From the NCBI GenBank assembly GCA_963599255.1, contig CAVBWS010000023.1:1-30356 (forward strand): a stretch of 30,356 nucleotides of DNA, given 5' to 3'. The notes beneath the pieces are model-generated. The model searched no databases. It had not been told where the DNA came from and was given only the letters and a program-made list of their open reading frames with translations. Positions 15,348 through 24,045 of the stretch are shown here, in pieces (the stretch's first letter is position 1; each line of letters opens with the position of its first letter). Source of the stretch: RGIG5612 sp963599255 (GTDB lineage: Bacteria > Bacillota > Clostridia > Lachnospirales > Lachnospiraceae). A program made the position numbers and the translations under genes.

Positions 15348-16019
15348 ATGACATTTAATGATATTTTTAAATCCAGCTTTTTGGAGAACGTTTCAGAATT
15401 TTCAATTTTAGACACAGTCATCGGCCTGGCCGTTGCATTAATAATCGGACTTTTTATTTTTATCATATACAAGAAGACCCTGACGGGTGTGATGTATTCC
15501 AGCGGATTTGCCCTTACGCTTGTGGGACTGTCTCTGGTTACAACCCTGGTTATTATGGCGGTTACCTCAAATGTGGTTCTGTCACTGGGTATGGTGGGCG
15601 CCCTCTCTATCGTGCGTTTCCGTACCGCCATCAAGGAACCCGTTGAGATAGTATTTCTGTTCTGGTCCCTGGCTGTGGGCATCGTGATCGGTGCCGGAAT
15701 GATTCCGCTGGCCGTTATTGGCTCAGCCATTATCGGCGTTATCCTGCTTCTGTTTGGCAATCGCAAGATCCACAGCAATCCTTATATTCTGGTTCTTAGT
15801 CTGGAAAATGAAGATGCCGAAAATGCGGCTCTTGATATTGTAGGACAGGGCACAGAACATTACATTATCAAGTCTAAGACCATCACTTCAGCCGGCATAG
15901 AACTTACTGCAGAGCTTCGCACGAAGAATGCTTCAACTGCATTTGTAAACCAGATCTCAGAACTGTCCGGCGTAAAAAATGCAACACTTGTAAGCTACAA
16001 CGGCGAATATATGGCTTAA
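15348..16019 (+). CDS. DUF4956 membrane protein
   Basis: This 223-residue protein has about four membrane helices in its first 135 residues, with the family signature SIVRFRTAIKEPVEIVFLFW, then a soluble ferredoxin-like C-terminal domain (about 140-223). The biochemical role is unknown; DUF4956 genes regularly sit between VTC and CotH genes, suggesting a membrane unit that links phosphate polymer or phospho-transfer chemistry to the envelope. AAGGAG precedes the ATG. The gap of about 198 bp after the VTC gene is longer than expected inside an operon. It contains a GGCGAG...CTCGCC stem (15296-15328) that ends just before the ribosome binding site and could modulate translation. Confidence 0.82.
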   Translation: MTFNDIFKSSFLENVSEFSILDTVIGLAVALIIGLFIFIIYKKTLTGVMYSSGFALTLVGLSLVTTLVIMAVTSNVVLSLGMVGALSIVRFRTAIKEPVEIVFLFWSLAVGIVIGAGMIPLAVIGSAIIGVILLLFGNRKIHSNPYILVLSLENEDAENAALDIVGQGTEHYIIKSKTITSAGIELTAELRTKNASTAFVNQISELSGVKNATLVSYNGEYMA

Positions 16020-16032
16020 TGGAGGAGTACGC

Positions 16033-18258
16033 ATGATCGCGCATAAACATATTACCAAAATCATTGCCGCTGTCATGGCTGTTGCTGTTGCTGCCTGCCT
16101 GTGCGCCGTGATATTTTCCGACCGGATCACAGCCGCCATTACGGACAACGGTGTCAGCATGGAATATGAAACCAAGCTGTTTGACACCGACAGCATTATA
16201 AGCGTCAATATCATTATGGATGAGGACAGCTGGAATGACATGCTGGCAAATGCTGCCGAGGAAGAATATTATCAATGTGATGTTGAGATCAACGGCACCA
16301 CATTTTACAGGGTGGGAATCCGCCCTAAGGGAAATACAAGTCTTTCTTCCATCGTAAATGATCCCACAACAGACCGCTACAGTTTTAAGCTGGAATTTGA
16401 TCACTATGTAGATGGTCAGACATGCTTCGGTCTGGATAAATTGATCTTAAATAACAATTATGCTGATGCCACTAACATGAAGGAAGCGCTTATCTATGAT
16501 ATGTTTAAGTTTCTCGGAGCCGATGCTTCCCTCTACAACTATGCATCTATTTCGGTAAATGGCGAATACTGGGGTGTATATCTGGCTCTGGAGGCCGTAG
16601 AAGACAGTTTCATGCTGCGTAATTACGGCGTGCAGGACGGCGAATTGTACAAGCCTGAGGGCATGGGAGGCGGCGGCGATAACGGCGGCGGCCCGGGAGG
16701 CTCTATGAATGGCGGCGGTGCTGACTTAAATTACAGCGATGATGATCTTGACAGCTATTCAACTATCTGGGACGGAGAGATCACCAGTACAAATGATGCT
16801 GACCATCAGCGCGTTGTAACAGCACTTAAGAATATCTCAGAAGGAACTGATCTGGAAAAATACATGGACATTGACAACCTTCTGCGCTATATGGCAGTTC
16901 ATGTTTTTTCAGTCAATGATGACAGCCTGTCCGGCAATATGGCACATAATTACTACCTTTATGAATCAAATGGCATGCTGAATCTGATCCCGTGGGACTA
17001 TAATCTGGCTCTCGGCAGTATGGGCGGAGGCGGCATGGGAGGAAATGGTGCTACAAGTGCTGTTAACGATCCTATTGACAATGCATTCTCCGCTACTGAT
17101 TTCTTCGATACCCTTATGGATAATGAGACTTATCACAGCCAATATTATGCTTATCTGCAGCAGCTTGTAAGCGAGTATGTAGAGGGCGGAGGATTTGACA
17201 CATTTTATGAGAGGGTACGCAGTCAGATTGATGAATTGGTTGCAACTGATCCTACTGCATTTTATACATCTGATGAATACCAGACGGCTGTAGATACTCT
17301 CTATCAGTTCGTAAAACTGCGTGGCGAATCTATTCAGGGACAGTTAGATGGTACAATACCATCTACCGAATCAGAGCAGCGAAGCAGTGATGCCCTTATA
17401 GATGCTTCATCGATCAATCTCAACTCTATGGGCAGCATGGGCGGAGGAAACGAGGGCGGAGGCCCTGGCGGTGGTCCCGGTGGCGGCGGACCTGGAGGAG
17501 ACTTCGGCGGCATGCCCGGCGAGTCGAACTCTCAGGAAGCAGACGCTCAGGAAACCCCTGGTGAAGCTTCAGCCTCGGAAACTACGACAGCAGAAACAAC
17601 AGCCTCAGAAGCTATAGTCTCGGAAACTACGACGGCAAAAAACTCAACTGCAAAAGCGGCAGTCTCGGGTGATATAGGCTCAAAACAGCCTAATGCCGAA
17701 TTCACTAATGACACAGCTCAGGATACGGAGGTGCCTGGTGATAATTCTCAGAATGCAGGATCACCCGGCAGCGACTCTCAAAGTACAAGATTGATCAGTA
17801 ATGATTCTAAGAATACAGAATTAAGCAGCAGTGAGGCTCAAACCACTGTGCCCCATGAGAATGATGTTCAAACTGAAAAGGTAACAACTGATAACAAGGC
17901 TCAGTCTGATGAATTGACAATCGGCAGTGATGTCAAAACTGAAGAGACCACAACCGACAGCGAAACTCAGGATACACAATCAACAGAGACTGAATCTCAA
18001 GACGGTGATTCTCCTGGCGGACCCGGCGGTTCACAACCGGGACAATCCGACGGAGAATCTGCAGATGGTCAAATGCAGGGCGGACCGGGTCAACTCGGCG
18101 GCGACATGCAGGGAGGCTTCGGCATGCCTGGATCTGACAATAATACATCTCAGACAGTTTCGACAGAAACACTGATTTTGTATGGTGCCTCCATACTGGT
18201 TATAATCGCAGCATTGATATTTGCTCTTCTCTACAAGAGAAGACCTAGAAGAAAATAA
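16033..18258 (+). CDS. CotH-type protein kinase on a Gly-rich, Ser/Thr-rich membrane-anchored stalk
   Basis: In this 741-residue exported protein, residues about 9-28 form a signal peptide or anchor. The CotH kinase region shows VGIRPKGNTSL (94-104), GLDKLILNNNY (133-143), NGEYWGVYLALEAVEDSF (176-193), GELYKPEG (203-210) and the metal-site motif IPWDYNLALG (319-328). CotH enzymes are atypical secreted protein kinases, first known from Bacillus spore coats. Gly-rich inserts interrupt it (211-230, 329-340, 466-496). A Ser/Thr/Gln/Glu stalk follows (about 497-660) with roughly decameric units such as DSQSTRLISN. Then come a second Gly/Gln-rich patch, a membrane helix (about 714-734) and a basic tail KRRPRRK. 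The stalk could be a phosphorylation or glycosylation target. The gene lies 13 bp after DUF4956 with GGAGG before the ATG. Confidence 0.85.
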   Translation: MIAHKHITKIIAAVMAVAVAACLCAVIFSDRITAAITDNGVSMEYETKLFDTDSIISVNIIMDEDSWNDMLANAAEEEYYQCDVEINGTTFYRVGIRPKGNTSLSSIVNDPTTDRYSFKLEFDHYVDGQTCFGLDKLILNNNYADATNMKEALIYDMFKFLGADASLYNYASISVNGEYWGVYLALEAVEDSFMLRNYGVQDGELYKPEGMGGGGDNGGGPGGSMNGGGADLNYSDDDLDSYSTIWDGEITSTNDADHQRVVTALKNISEGTDLEKYMDIDNLLRYMAVHVFSVNDDSLSGNMAHNYYLYESNGMLNLIPWDYNLALGSMGGGGMGGNGATSAVNDPIDNAFSATDFFDTLMDNETYHSQYYAYLQQLVSEYVEGGGFDTFYERVRSQIDELVATDPTAFYTSDEYQTAVDTLYQFVKLRGESIQGQLDGTIPSTESEQRSSDALIDASSINLNSMGSMGGGNEGGGPGGGPGGGGPGGDFGGMPGESNSQEADAQETPGEASASETTTAETTASEAIVSETTTAKNSTAKAAVSGDIGSKQPNAEFTNDTAQDTEVPGDNSQNAGSPGSDSQSTRLISNDSKNTELSSSEAQTTVPHENDVQTEKVTTDNKAQSDELTIGSDVKTEETTTDSETQDTQSTETESQDGDSPGGPGGSQPGQSDGESADGQMQGGPGQLGGDMQGGFGMPGSDNNTSQTVSTETLILYGASILVIIAALIFALLYKRRPRRK
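17713..18012 (+). repeat. Degenerate decapeptide repeats in the CotH stalk
   Basis: About nine units of ten residues (one with twelve) follow each other across residues 561-660, for example DSQSTRLISN, DSKNTELSSS, EAQTTVPHEN and DVQTEKVTTD. The loose consensus is acidic/N, x, Q/K, x, T, then five variable residues. Divergence at DNA level is high, so these are old repeats. Confidence 0.5.
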
Positions 18259-18289
18259 TCTTGCTATGGCTGTGCTAGCAGCGCCATTT

Positions 18290-18575
18290 TGGTTTGCGAA
18301 TCGTAAATAATGCGTGCCGGGACGGCGCAGACACTGCTAAAGATTTTGATAAAAGTTGATTGCTACGCACTTCGTGCTCTCGCAATCAAACCTGAATTCG
18401 CAATCCGAGCTATCGCTTTACTTGCTCATGCAGGTTAGCCTGTCCGATAGATACGGGTTTGCTCGTGCAAGCACGGCTCACTCGTATCTGTCGTCCAGGA
18501 CTTTTATAGCACATCAGCGAAGGCGTTTTCGAACAGTGTCTGCACGCCGAGGCTCACGGCACGCATTATCTACAA
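18290..18575. repeat. MITE-like structured repeat element
   Basis: The gap 18259-18634 holds no supportable gene. Its ends are inverted relatives: ATAATGCGTGCCG...AGACACTG near 18307-18336 and the reverse complement of ATAATGCGTGCCG...AGACACTG near 18534-18568. Inside lie the 43-bp hairpin module shared with 1-43 and a nested hairpin around 18445-18490 with outer ATACG/CGTAT and inner CGTGC-AA-GCACG arms. No transposase is present. It fits a non-autonomous or REP-like element. A short TGCTA...TAGCA stem lies just after the CotH stop. Confidence 0.65.
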
Positions 18576-18618
18576 TTCACAGGTCGATTTACGAGGGGCA
18601 TCCGCACCGCCCTTAATT

Positions 18619-18644
18619 TGCCGGTGAAACTTCTTCAACCGGCA
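18619..18644 (-). other. Stem-loop over the stop codon of the GGDEF/HD-GYP operon
   Basis: TGCCGGT and ACCGGCA form seven-bp arms, extended by a few weaker pairs, with the last gene's TGA inside. There is no U-tract on either strand, so it is not a classical terminator. It may protect the 3' end of the transcript. Confidence 0.4.
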
Positions 18645-20374
18645 CAAATACTTGATTCCAGGCCGTTATCTATAATATCCGCAAATGCTTCCACTATTCT
18701 CCTGTCGAACTGGGTATCTGCACCTTCTATAAGACGCTTCTTGGCTTCCTGACATGGCAGCTTCTTACGATAGCTTCTGTTGCTCGTCATCGCATCAAAT
18801 GCATCTGCCACGCTGATGATCCTGACTTCCTCAGGCACCTGATCTCCGGTCAATCCGTCCGGATATCCTGTTCCGTCCACCCTCTCGTGATGCCATCTTG
18901 CACCCATATACAGATTCGGAATCGAAGTAATATTCTGAAGTATATCCGAGCCCATTATTGTGTGCTGCCTGATAAGTTCTGCCTCATTATCCTCCAGTGC
19001 TCCATTTTTATTCAAAATATCATTTCTGATTCCTATCTTGCCGATATCATGCAGAAGCGCCATGTATTTGACTGCTGTTACCCGCTTCTCACTGTATCCT
19101 AAATACCTGGCAATAAGTTCTGAATACTGAGCGACTCTTATTGAATGTCCCTGTGTATACGAATCCTTGACCGCAAGGGATAACTCAAGCGCCATAACGA
19201 CCTGCTCCAGCAGCTCTTCTGTTGTTTTTTCAGTCTGTCGTCTGGTTGCCTCGGCAATCTTTTTGCGACCCTTGCACTCATACATTTTTTTATCAGCCAA
19301 TGCTGCTAACTGGTCTATGTTAGTAACTTCATCGGCCTCATCCATGACTGATGCTGCACCGACAGATACATCCATATCTCTTGATCTGGCCAGAGCCTCC
19401 AGCTTGCCCGACAGCTCCTCGGCGGTCTTATCGCCGGTTAATATTCTGGCGACAAATTCATCGCCGCCTATTCTGTAGCACTGCCCGTAGGATCCCAATA
19501 CCTCTTTCATGCAGTCGGCAAATTCCTTAACTAATCTGTCTCCTTCTTTATGCCCCTGTACATCATTTATCTGTTTCAGCCCATCTATATCAGCTTCTAT
19601 AAAAGCAAGATCTTCCTCCAGTTTTCTGCCATTTTTATAGCTGGCAATCATACGATCATAATAATACCTGCTGAAAAGACCCGTTAGCGAATCTCTCTCC
19701 AAGAGATTTTGCTGCATTTGCAGACTCATAATGTCCTCGTACTGCAGAAATACGCAGAAATATATATACAACAGCGTGCAGGCCACGGTTATAGACAGAT
19801 TGCATATTCTTATATTTGGGAAGAATTCCTGTGCCAGAGCGCCCAGAAGGGTCATTATCAGGATTACAAGCAGCGGTCCGATATTAAGATGTTTGTATTT
19901 TCTGGCGAATTTTACAATGCTTACTATTACAAAGATAAGACATACCACGTATGCAGCACTGTATACCAGACGCAGCGGTCCGTATTGATAATAATTGTCC
20001 GCATCTATGTAAAATACCCATCCCGTGAAGCATGACACTATCTCCAGGATTGCGTTGCATATCAAAATAGCATAAACCGGACGCAGCAGGTTTTTGGTCG
20101 TCGAGAACTGATGCATGAAAGACAGTGATACCGCCGGTGTTATTATATAATCTAAACACTTCATAGCAGTATGCAGACCCATGGTCCATGGCGGTGTCCC
20201 GTTTAGCGCAGTTGACATAACGTCCGCAAGGATTGCCAGCAGTAAAATGCTGTAGGCCATCAGAAAGCTATTTCTTTTTTCCACCGGAATACGGCTGTTA
20301 GCGCCTGCAAATACCATCAAAACGATCAGATCTACGCAGGATAACAGGGATATTCCAAAATACAGCTCATTCAT
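18635..20374 (-). CDS. Membrane GGDEF and HD-GYP protein (c-di-GMP turnover), 579 aa
   Basis: Residues 1-215 hold about six to seven membrane helices. A GGDEF domain (about 225-370) has an intact active loop (RIGGDEF, 301-307) and metal motif ADIDGLKQIND. The RxxD product-inhibition site is absent (GSYG in its place). An HD-GYP domain (about 390-570) has LLHDIGKIGI (HD at 442-443), HHERVDGTGYP (495-505) and the late VADAFDAMTSNRSYR block. It may both make and degrade c-di-GMP or a related dinucleotide; which activity dominates cannot be told. GAGG precedes the ATG. It lies 19 bp after its larger paralogue and ends the operon. Confidence 0.88.
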   Translation of the reverse strand: MNELYFGISLLSCVDLIVLMVFAGANSRIPVEKRNSFLMAYSILLLAILADVMSTALNGTPPWTMGLHTAMKCLDYIITPAVSLSFMHQFSTTKNLLRPVYAILICNAILEIVSCFTGWVFYIDADNYYQYGPLRLVYSAAYVVCLIFVIVSIVKFARKYKHLNIGPLLVILIMTLLGALAQEFFPNIRICNLSITVACTLLYIYFCVFLQYEDIMSLQMQQNLLERDSLTGLFSRYYYDRMIASYKNGRKLEEDLAFIEADIDGLKQINDVQGHKEGDRLVKEFADCMKEVLGSYGQCYRIGGDEFVARILTGDKTAEELSGKLEALARSRDMDVSVGAASVMDEADEVTNIDQLAALADKKMYECKGRKKIAEATRRQTEKTTEELLEQVVMALELSLAVKDSYTQGHSIRVAQYSELIARYLGYSEKRVTAVKYMALLHDIGKIGIRNDILNKNGALEDNEAELIRQHTIMGSDILQNITSIPNLYMGARWHHERVDGTGYPDGLTGDQVPEEVRIISVADAFDAMTSNRSYRKKLPCQEAKKRLIEGADTQFDRRIVEAFADIIDNGLESSICAG

Positions 20375-20393
20375 TTCTATGCCTCTCTAAATA

Positions 20394-22724
20394 TCAGCTT
20401 ATCGCTTCATGCGCCTGTCTCTTCGGATGAAGCAGTACAATATCAGATATGCCGCTCCAATTTTTCAGCACAATCCTTGCAATCGCCGGATCAAACTGTG
20501 TTCCTATATTTCTCTCAATCTCTGCCCTGCATTCATCAAGGCTCATACTGTCCCTGTATACACGCTTAGATGTCATGGCATCTATACTGTCAGCAATGGC
20601 GATTATTCTTGACTCTAACGGAATATCGGTGCCGCTTATTCCCTCCGGATATCCCTTGCCGTCGTACCTTTCATGATGATGCAAGATAATCTGTGAAATA
20701 TCATACATTCCCTTAGCCTTGCTTATGATATCTGCGCCGATCTCGGAATGCCGCTTTACTATTCTGAATTCTTCATCGGTCAACGGTCCTTCCTTCCTTA
20801 ATATGCTGTCGGGTATTCCGACTTTACCGATATCATGAAGGGAAGCCGCCTTCTCCACATTGTATAATGTAGCACTGCTTATTCCTAATCTGGAGCCGAT
20901 AAAAAGTGACAGCTCACTTACCCGGGCAGAATGATCCGCTGTATATTCATCCCTGGCTTCCAATGTTGTTACTATACAGTCAATGATATTTTGAAGATCC
21001 TTGGCCAGGTTTCTGTTATCCCCTGTATTCATGGAAACCTTATTTCTGTACATTTTAATATCTGCTTCCTGCTTCCAGTCACTTATACTCAATTGTTCGC
21101 CTGTTGATTTAACCATACAGCTGTAGCCACTGGCGATTGAGATCTTCCATCGGCTGGTTTCGTTATGCGCAGCTATCCTTTTATTCAGCAGTGCACTGTA
21201 ATAATTAACAGAATTTTTAGGATTGATCATTACCACAACGAATTCATCGCCGCCTATTCTGTAGCAGTCACCATCACCTCCGTACACACCTTCTATGAGT
21301 CTGGCTGTGGATATGATCAATTCATCCCCTGCCAAATGTCCATACTGATCATTGGTCGCCTTAAGTCCGTTTATATCCATCATTATAAGTACGGCTCCCT
21401 TGGCTTCCTGAGTCTCTGCCTCAATCTCTTTTAATTTCTGTTCAAATGCCCTTCTGTTCTTAAGTCCTGTGAGTTGATCATGTGTTGCGAGCTTTTTATA
21501 TATTTTGGCTTCTGATATTTTCTGTTCTTCTTCTCTGCGGCTTCTCATATTGGTACTGATCGTTGCCGCAAATAATAAGATAAGGAATATGATTATTCCG
21601 ACAACTAGGCTGTTCTTATAATTTTCATGGGAGCCCATCCAGTACATAAGCATTGCATTGACCGCACATAGGCTAAGACATATAACACCTATTTCTATCA
21701 GATTATTTTCACGATTTTTTCCATATACCTGCCTGTTTTTTCTGAGAGCCAAAATGCAGGTCACTATGTCCGCATATACCAGTGCATGCGATATTATGAG
21801 CATGTTTTGCATTTCAACCAATCCGGTCCGGCTTAATATTGTCTGTACTATTACATTGGACGCGCCGATAATAGTCATTATCTCCAGCAACCTGCTCTCG
21901 CCATTTACAGTATGCATGACAAACAACACCATCGGGATTGGCAATATCATAAGGGATAAATAGCATACCATACCCGACACTTCCTGATCTATCAGTGCCA
22001 GTATCGGTAAACTTGAATCGGCAGCACGCCATAATATGGTGCACACCAGAAGAGCCAATATGCAGCTGAATCTTGTTTTGTATTTTCCCTTAGCCAGGTA
22101 GTATATAAGAAATCCCAGGAACAAAATTCCGAGCAGTATGAAAAGGATCAAGGAAATGATCGTTATAAGCTCGTCTTCGATGATTCCATATTTTGCATCA
22201 TGGATGTCTCCGAATTTAATCTCATTTAATTTATATGTCCCGTTTTCAGACGAAGTATATGTTATCTCTATCTCATCTGTATCCTGCGGAATAACTACAA
22301 ACCGATATCCGGTATATTTTATCTGATCGGCCAGTTCCGTGGTATTGGCCTGATATAATCGTTTGCCGTCTGCAGATATGATTATGCCATATCTGTTATT
22401 ATCAAATCCGATAACCGCATCTGTGAGGCTCACATCTGACAGATCTCTTCTCAGCTCAATTGTTTGTCCGGCATTTGTTTTTACATCACACGGAAGGGTA
22501 ACCTCTTCTGATGTGCCATCCTCGTACACCACTGTCCACCCATCATTCATGGCAGTCATGGAGTCGGTTCCTTCCAGTAATTGAGTCGGTTCTGTTACCT
22601 CTTTTTTTGTACTCTGCATGATTACCTCAGTTCTTATGATACTGAAAATCGCACACAGCACTGCGGCTGTCAGAGTGATGACCAAAATTGTAAGCAACGT
22701 CTTTGAATTTTTCTTTTCCTTCAT
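20394..22724 (-). CDS. Membrane GGDEF and HD-GYP receptor with extracytoplasmic domain, 776 aa
   Basis: An N-terminal membrane helix (about 10-30) is followed by an extracytoplasmic beta-rich domain (about 40-175), then about seven membrane helices (about 185-395), an architecture resembling 7TM-DISM receptors. A short coiled linker leads to a GGDEF domain (YRIGGDEFVVVM, no RxxD site) and an HD-GYP domain with SLHDIGKVGIP and HHHERYDGKGYPEG. The domain order equals that of the following gene, so the two look like duplicated effectors with different sensor parts. The ligand is unknown. The ribosome binding site is weak, and the gene starts 26 bp after the signal peptidase stop, so coupling is possible. 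Confidence 0.88.
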   Translation of the reverse strand: MKEKKNSKTLLTILVITLTAAVLCAIFSIIRTEVIMQSTKKEVTEPTQLLEGTDSMTAMNDGWTVVYEDGTSEEVTLPCDVKTNAGQTIELRRDLSDVSLTDAVIGFDNNRYGIIISADGKRLYQANTTELADQIKYTGYRFVVIPQDTDEIEITYTSSENGTYKLNEIKFGDIHDAKYGIIEDELITIISLILFILLGILFLGFLIYYLAKGKYKTRFSCILALLVCTILWRAADSSLPILALIDQEVSGMVCYLSLMILPIPMVLFVMHTVNGESRLLEIMTIIGASNVIVQTILSRTGLVEMQNMLIISHALVYADIVTCILALRKNRQVYGKNRENNLIEIGVICLSLCAVNAMLMYWMGSHENYKNSLVVGIIIFLILLFAATISTNMRSRREEEQKISEAKIYKKLATHDQLTGLKNRRAFEQKLKEIEAETQEAKGAVLIMMDINGLKATNDQYGHLAGDELIISTARLIEGVYGGDGDCYRIGGDEFVVVMINPKNSVNYYSALLNKRIAAHNETSRWKISIASGYSCMVKSTGEQLSISDWKQEADIKMYRNKVSMNTGDNRNLAKDLQNIIDCIVTTLEARDEYTADHSARVSELSLFIGSRLGISSATLYNVEKAASLHDIGKVGIPDSILRKEGPLTDEEFRIVKRHSEIGADIISKAKGMYDISQIILHHHERYDGKGYPEGISGTDIPLESRIIAIADSIDAMTSKRVYRDSMSLDECRAEIERNIGTQFDPAIARIVLKNWSGISDIVLLHPKRQAHEAIS

Positions 22725-22750
22725 TGTAACCGACCAAACCTACTTATATT

Positions 22751-23440
22751 TTAAAACAGCACACCTACGATCTGTGCAGCTGACACGGGACCAAATGTTC
22801 TCGAATCTATTGAATACAGACTACCGGTATCCGGATTCAGCCCTCTGTTATCGCCTGCTACGAAGAAACTGTTTTCCGGCACTACAAGCGGATATGTTAC
22901 ATTACCGGATGTAGCTGTAGCTGTCTTACCTGTACCATATTCAGATAATTCGCCATTTACATACAGCGCACCATTTTTTATTTCTACCTTATCTCCTGCG
23001 ACTGCGACAATACGTTTGATATAAAATGATCCCCCCGCATCTCCGTCCAGATAATTCATGGCTATAACGTCACCTACGCTATAGTTTTTGTCTATACGGC
23101 TGTAGAAAACCAGCTGTCCGCTGCTGTATGTAGGATACATAGACATGCCGGATACAAACGAAACCCCTACCAACGTTCTTGATATCACAAACAACACTAT
23201 CAAAACAACCGCCACTATGCCGGCTATCTTAAGCATCTTGTACCTGTCCCGTTTAAATCTCTTCTCGTATTTGCTTGTATCCGTGACTTTCTCTTTCATG
23301 TGAGTTATATTCTCATGTTTTCTGGCATTTTGCAACAACCGAGCCGTGCGGAAAGATTTTATTTGCTGATAATAATCCTGCCTGTTATAATAGGTTGTGG
23401 ATTTCGCCATAATATCAGGCGGCAATCTTTCGGCAGACAA
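22751..23440 (-). CDS. Type I signal peptidase
   Basis: Signal peptidase I removes signal peptides from exported proteins. The Ser nucleophile is in SGMSMYPTY and the Lys base in YIKRIVAVAGD. Later boxes FFVAGDNRG and DSRTFGPV are intact, and a single membrane helix (KMLKIAGIVAVVLIVLF) precedes the Ser. The cytosolic N-terminus is long, about 70 residues with many basic residues. The start is uncertain: a TTG at 23440 has AAAGGG six bases upstream, an ATG at 23410 has a weak site, and an ATG at 23299 would give a conventional short N-terminus but also has a poor site. The neighbouring surface-protein genes are natural substrates, and two c-di-GMP genes follow in the same operon. Confidence 0.85.
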   Translation of the reverse strand: MSAERLPPDIMAKSTTYYNRQDYYQQIKSFRTARLLQNARKHENITHMKEKVTDTSKYEKRFKRDRYKMLKIAGIVAVVLIVLFVISRTLVGVSFVSGMSMYPTYSSGQLVFYSRIDKNYSVGDVIAMNYLDGDAGGSFYIKRIVAVAGDKVEIKNGALYVNGELSEYGTGKTATATSGNVTYPLVVPENSFFVAGDNRGLNPDTGSLYSIDSRTFGPVSAAQIVGVLF

Positions 23441-23538
23441 AATACGCCCTTTGACTATATAGATAATCCGAAAAAATATCTGTCATATACAAAACCCTGA
23501 GTCTTAATAATTTCAACGCATCTTATAGTATTTAAATT

Positions 23539-23568
23539 TTCACAATCTCAACTAAAGTCGTGTAAAAT
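23539..23568 (+). promoter_or_regulatory. Likely promoter of the XRE regulator gene
   Basis: -35 TTCACA (23539-23544), 18-bp spacer, -10 TAAAAT (23563-23568), about 97 bp before the start codon. The surrounding gap 23441-23664 is AT-rich with no other supportable feature. Confidence 0.45.
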
Positions 23569-23664
23569 TAATAACTCTAGTATTCTTTTGTTAGTTAATC
23601 ATGTCTATCGTCCGTGTTGCTTATTGGCAAAAGTTTGTAGAATTCAATTTGGAGGGAGTGTTCT

Positions 23665-24045
23665 ATGAATAACAAGCCAAATAAGCCACTACTTGCAGAA
23701 ATTGGCACACGCATACGCTACTTTAGGCTGCAGGCCGGTATGTCTCAGGAGTCTCTTGGTGAAAAATCCGGTCTTCATCCTACTTATATCGGGCAGATTG
23801 AGCGAGGCTCCCGAAATCTGACCTTATCCGCGCTTAATGACATTCTCAACGCACTGGAAATTTCATACAGCATATTTTTTGAGGCTGTCGATGCTAAGAA
23901 TGCTTTTCAGTCTGAATCCAGTGAGTTCCTAAAGCTTATAAATATACTTGTGAATACTGAACCCAGCCATCAAAAGCACGCAATAGTGATATTACAGGAA
24001 TATACTAAGGCTCTGCGTGAGGCTCACAGACCGCCCGGATTTTAA
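23665..24045 (+). CDS. Small XRE-family HTH regulator
   Basis: In this 126-residue protein, residues about 10-70 form a Cro/CI-type helix-turn-helix: GTRIRYFRLQAGMSQESLG, then SGLHPTYIGQIERGSRNLTL. The C-terminal half is a short helical region of about 55 residues with no recognisable ligand domain. GGAGGGAG gives a strong ribosome binding site. It sits between the signal peptidase operon and the adhesin gene, divergent from the former and convergent with the latter; its last 4 bp overlap the end of the adhesin gene. Control of these envelope genes is a reasonable guess without direct evidence. Confidence 0.88.
   Translation: MNNKPNKPLLAEIGTRIRYFRLQAGMSQESLGEKSGLHPTYIGQIERGSRNLTLSALNDILNALEISYSIFFEAVDAKNAFQSESSEFLKLINILVNTEPSHQKHAIVILQEYTKALREAHRPPGF

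Noticed and set aside
18356..18616. An 86-codon open frame inside the intergenic repeat element
   Set aside because: It crosses hairpin arms and repeat modules and has no ribosome binding site or protein-like composition.
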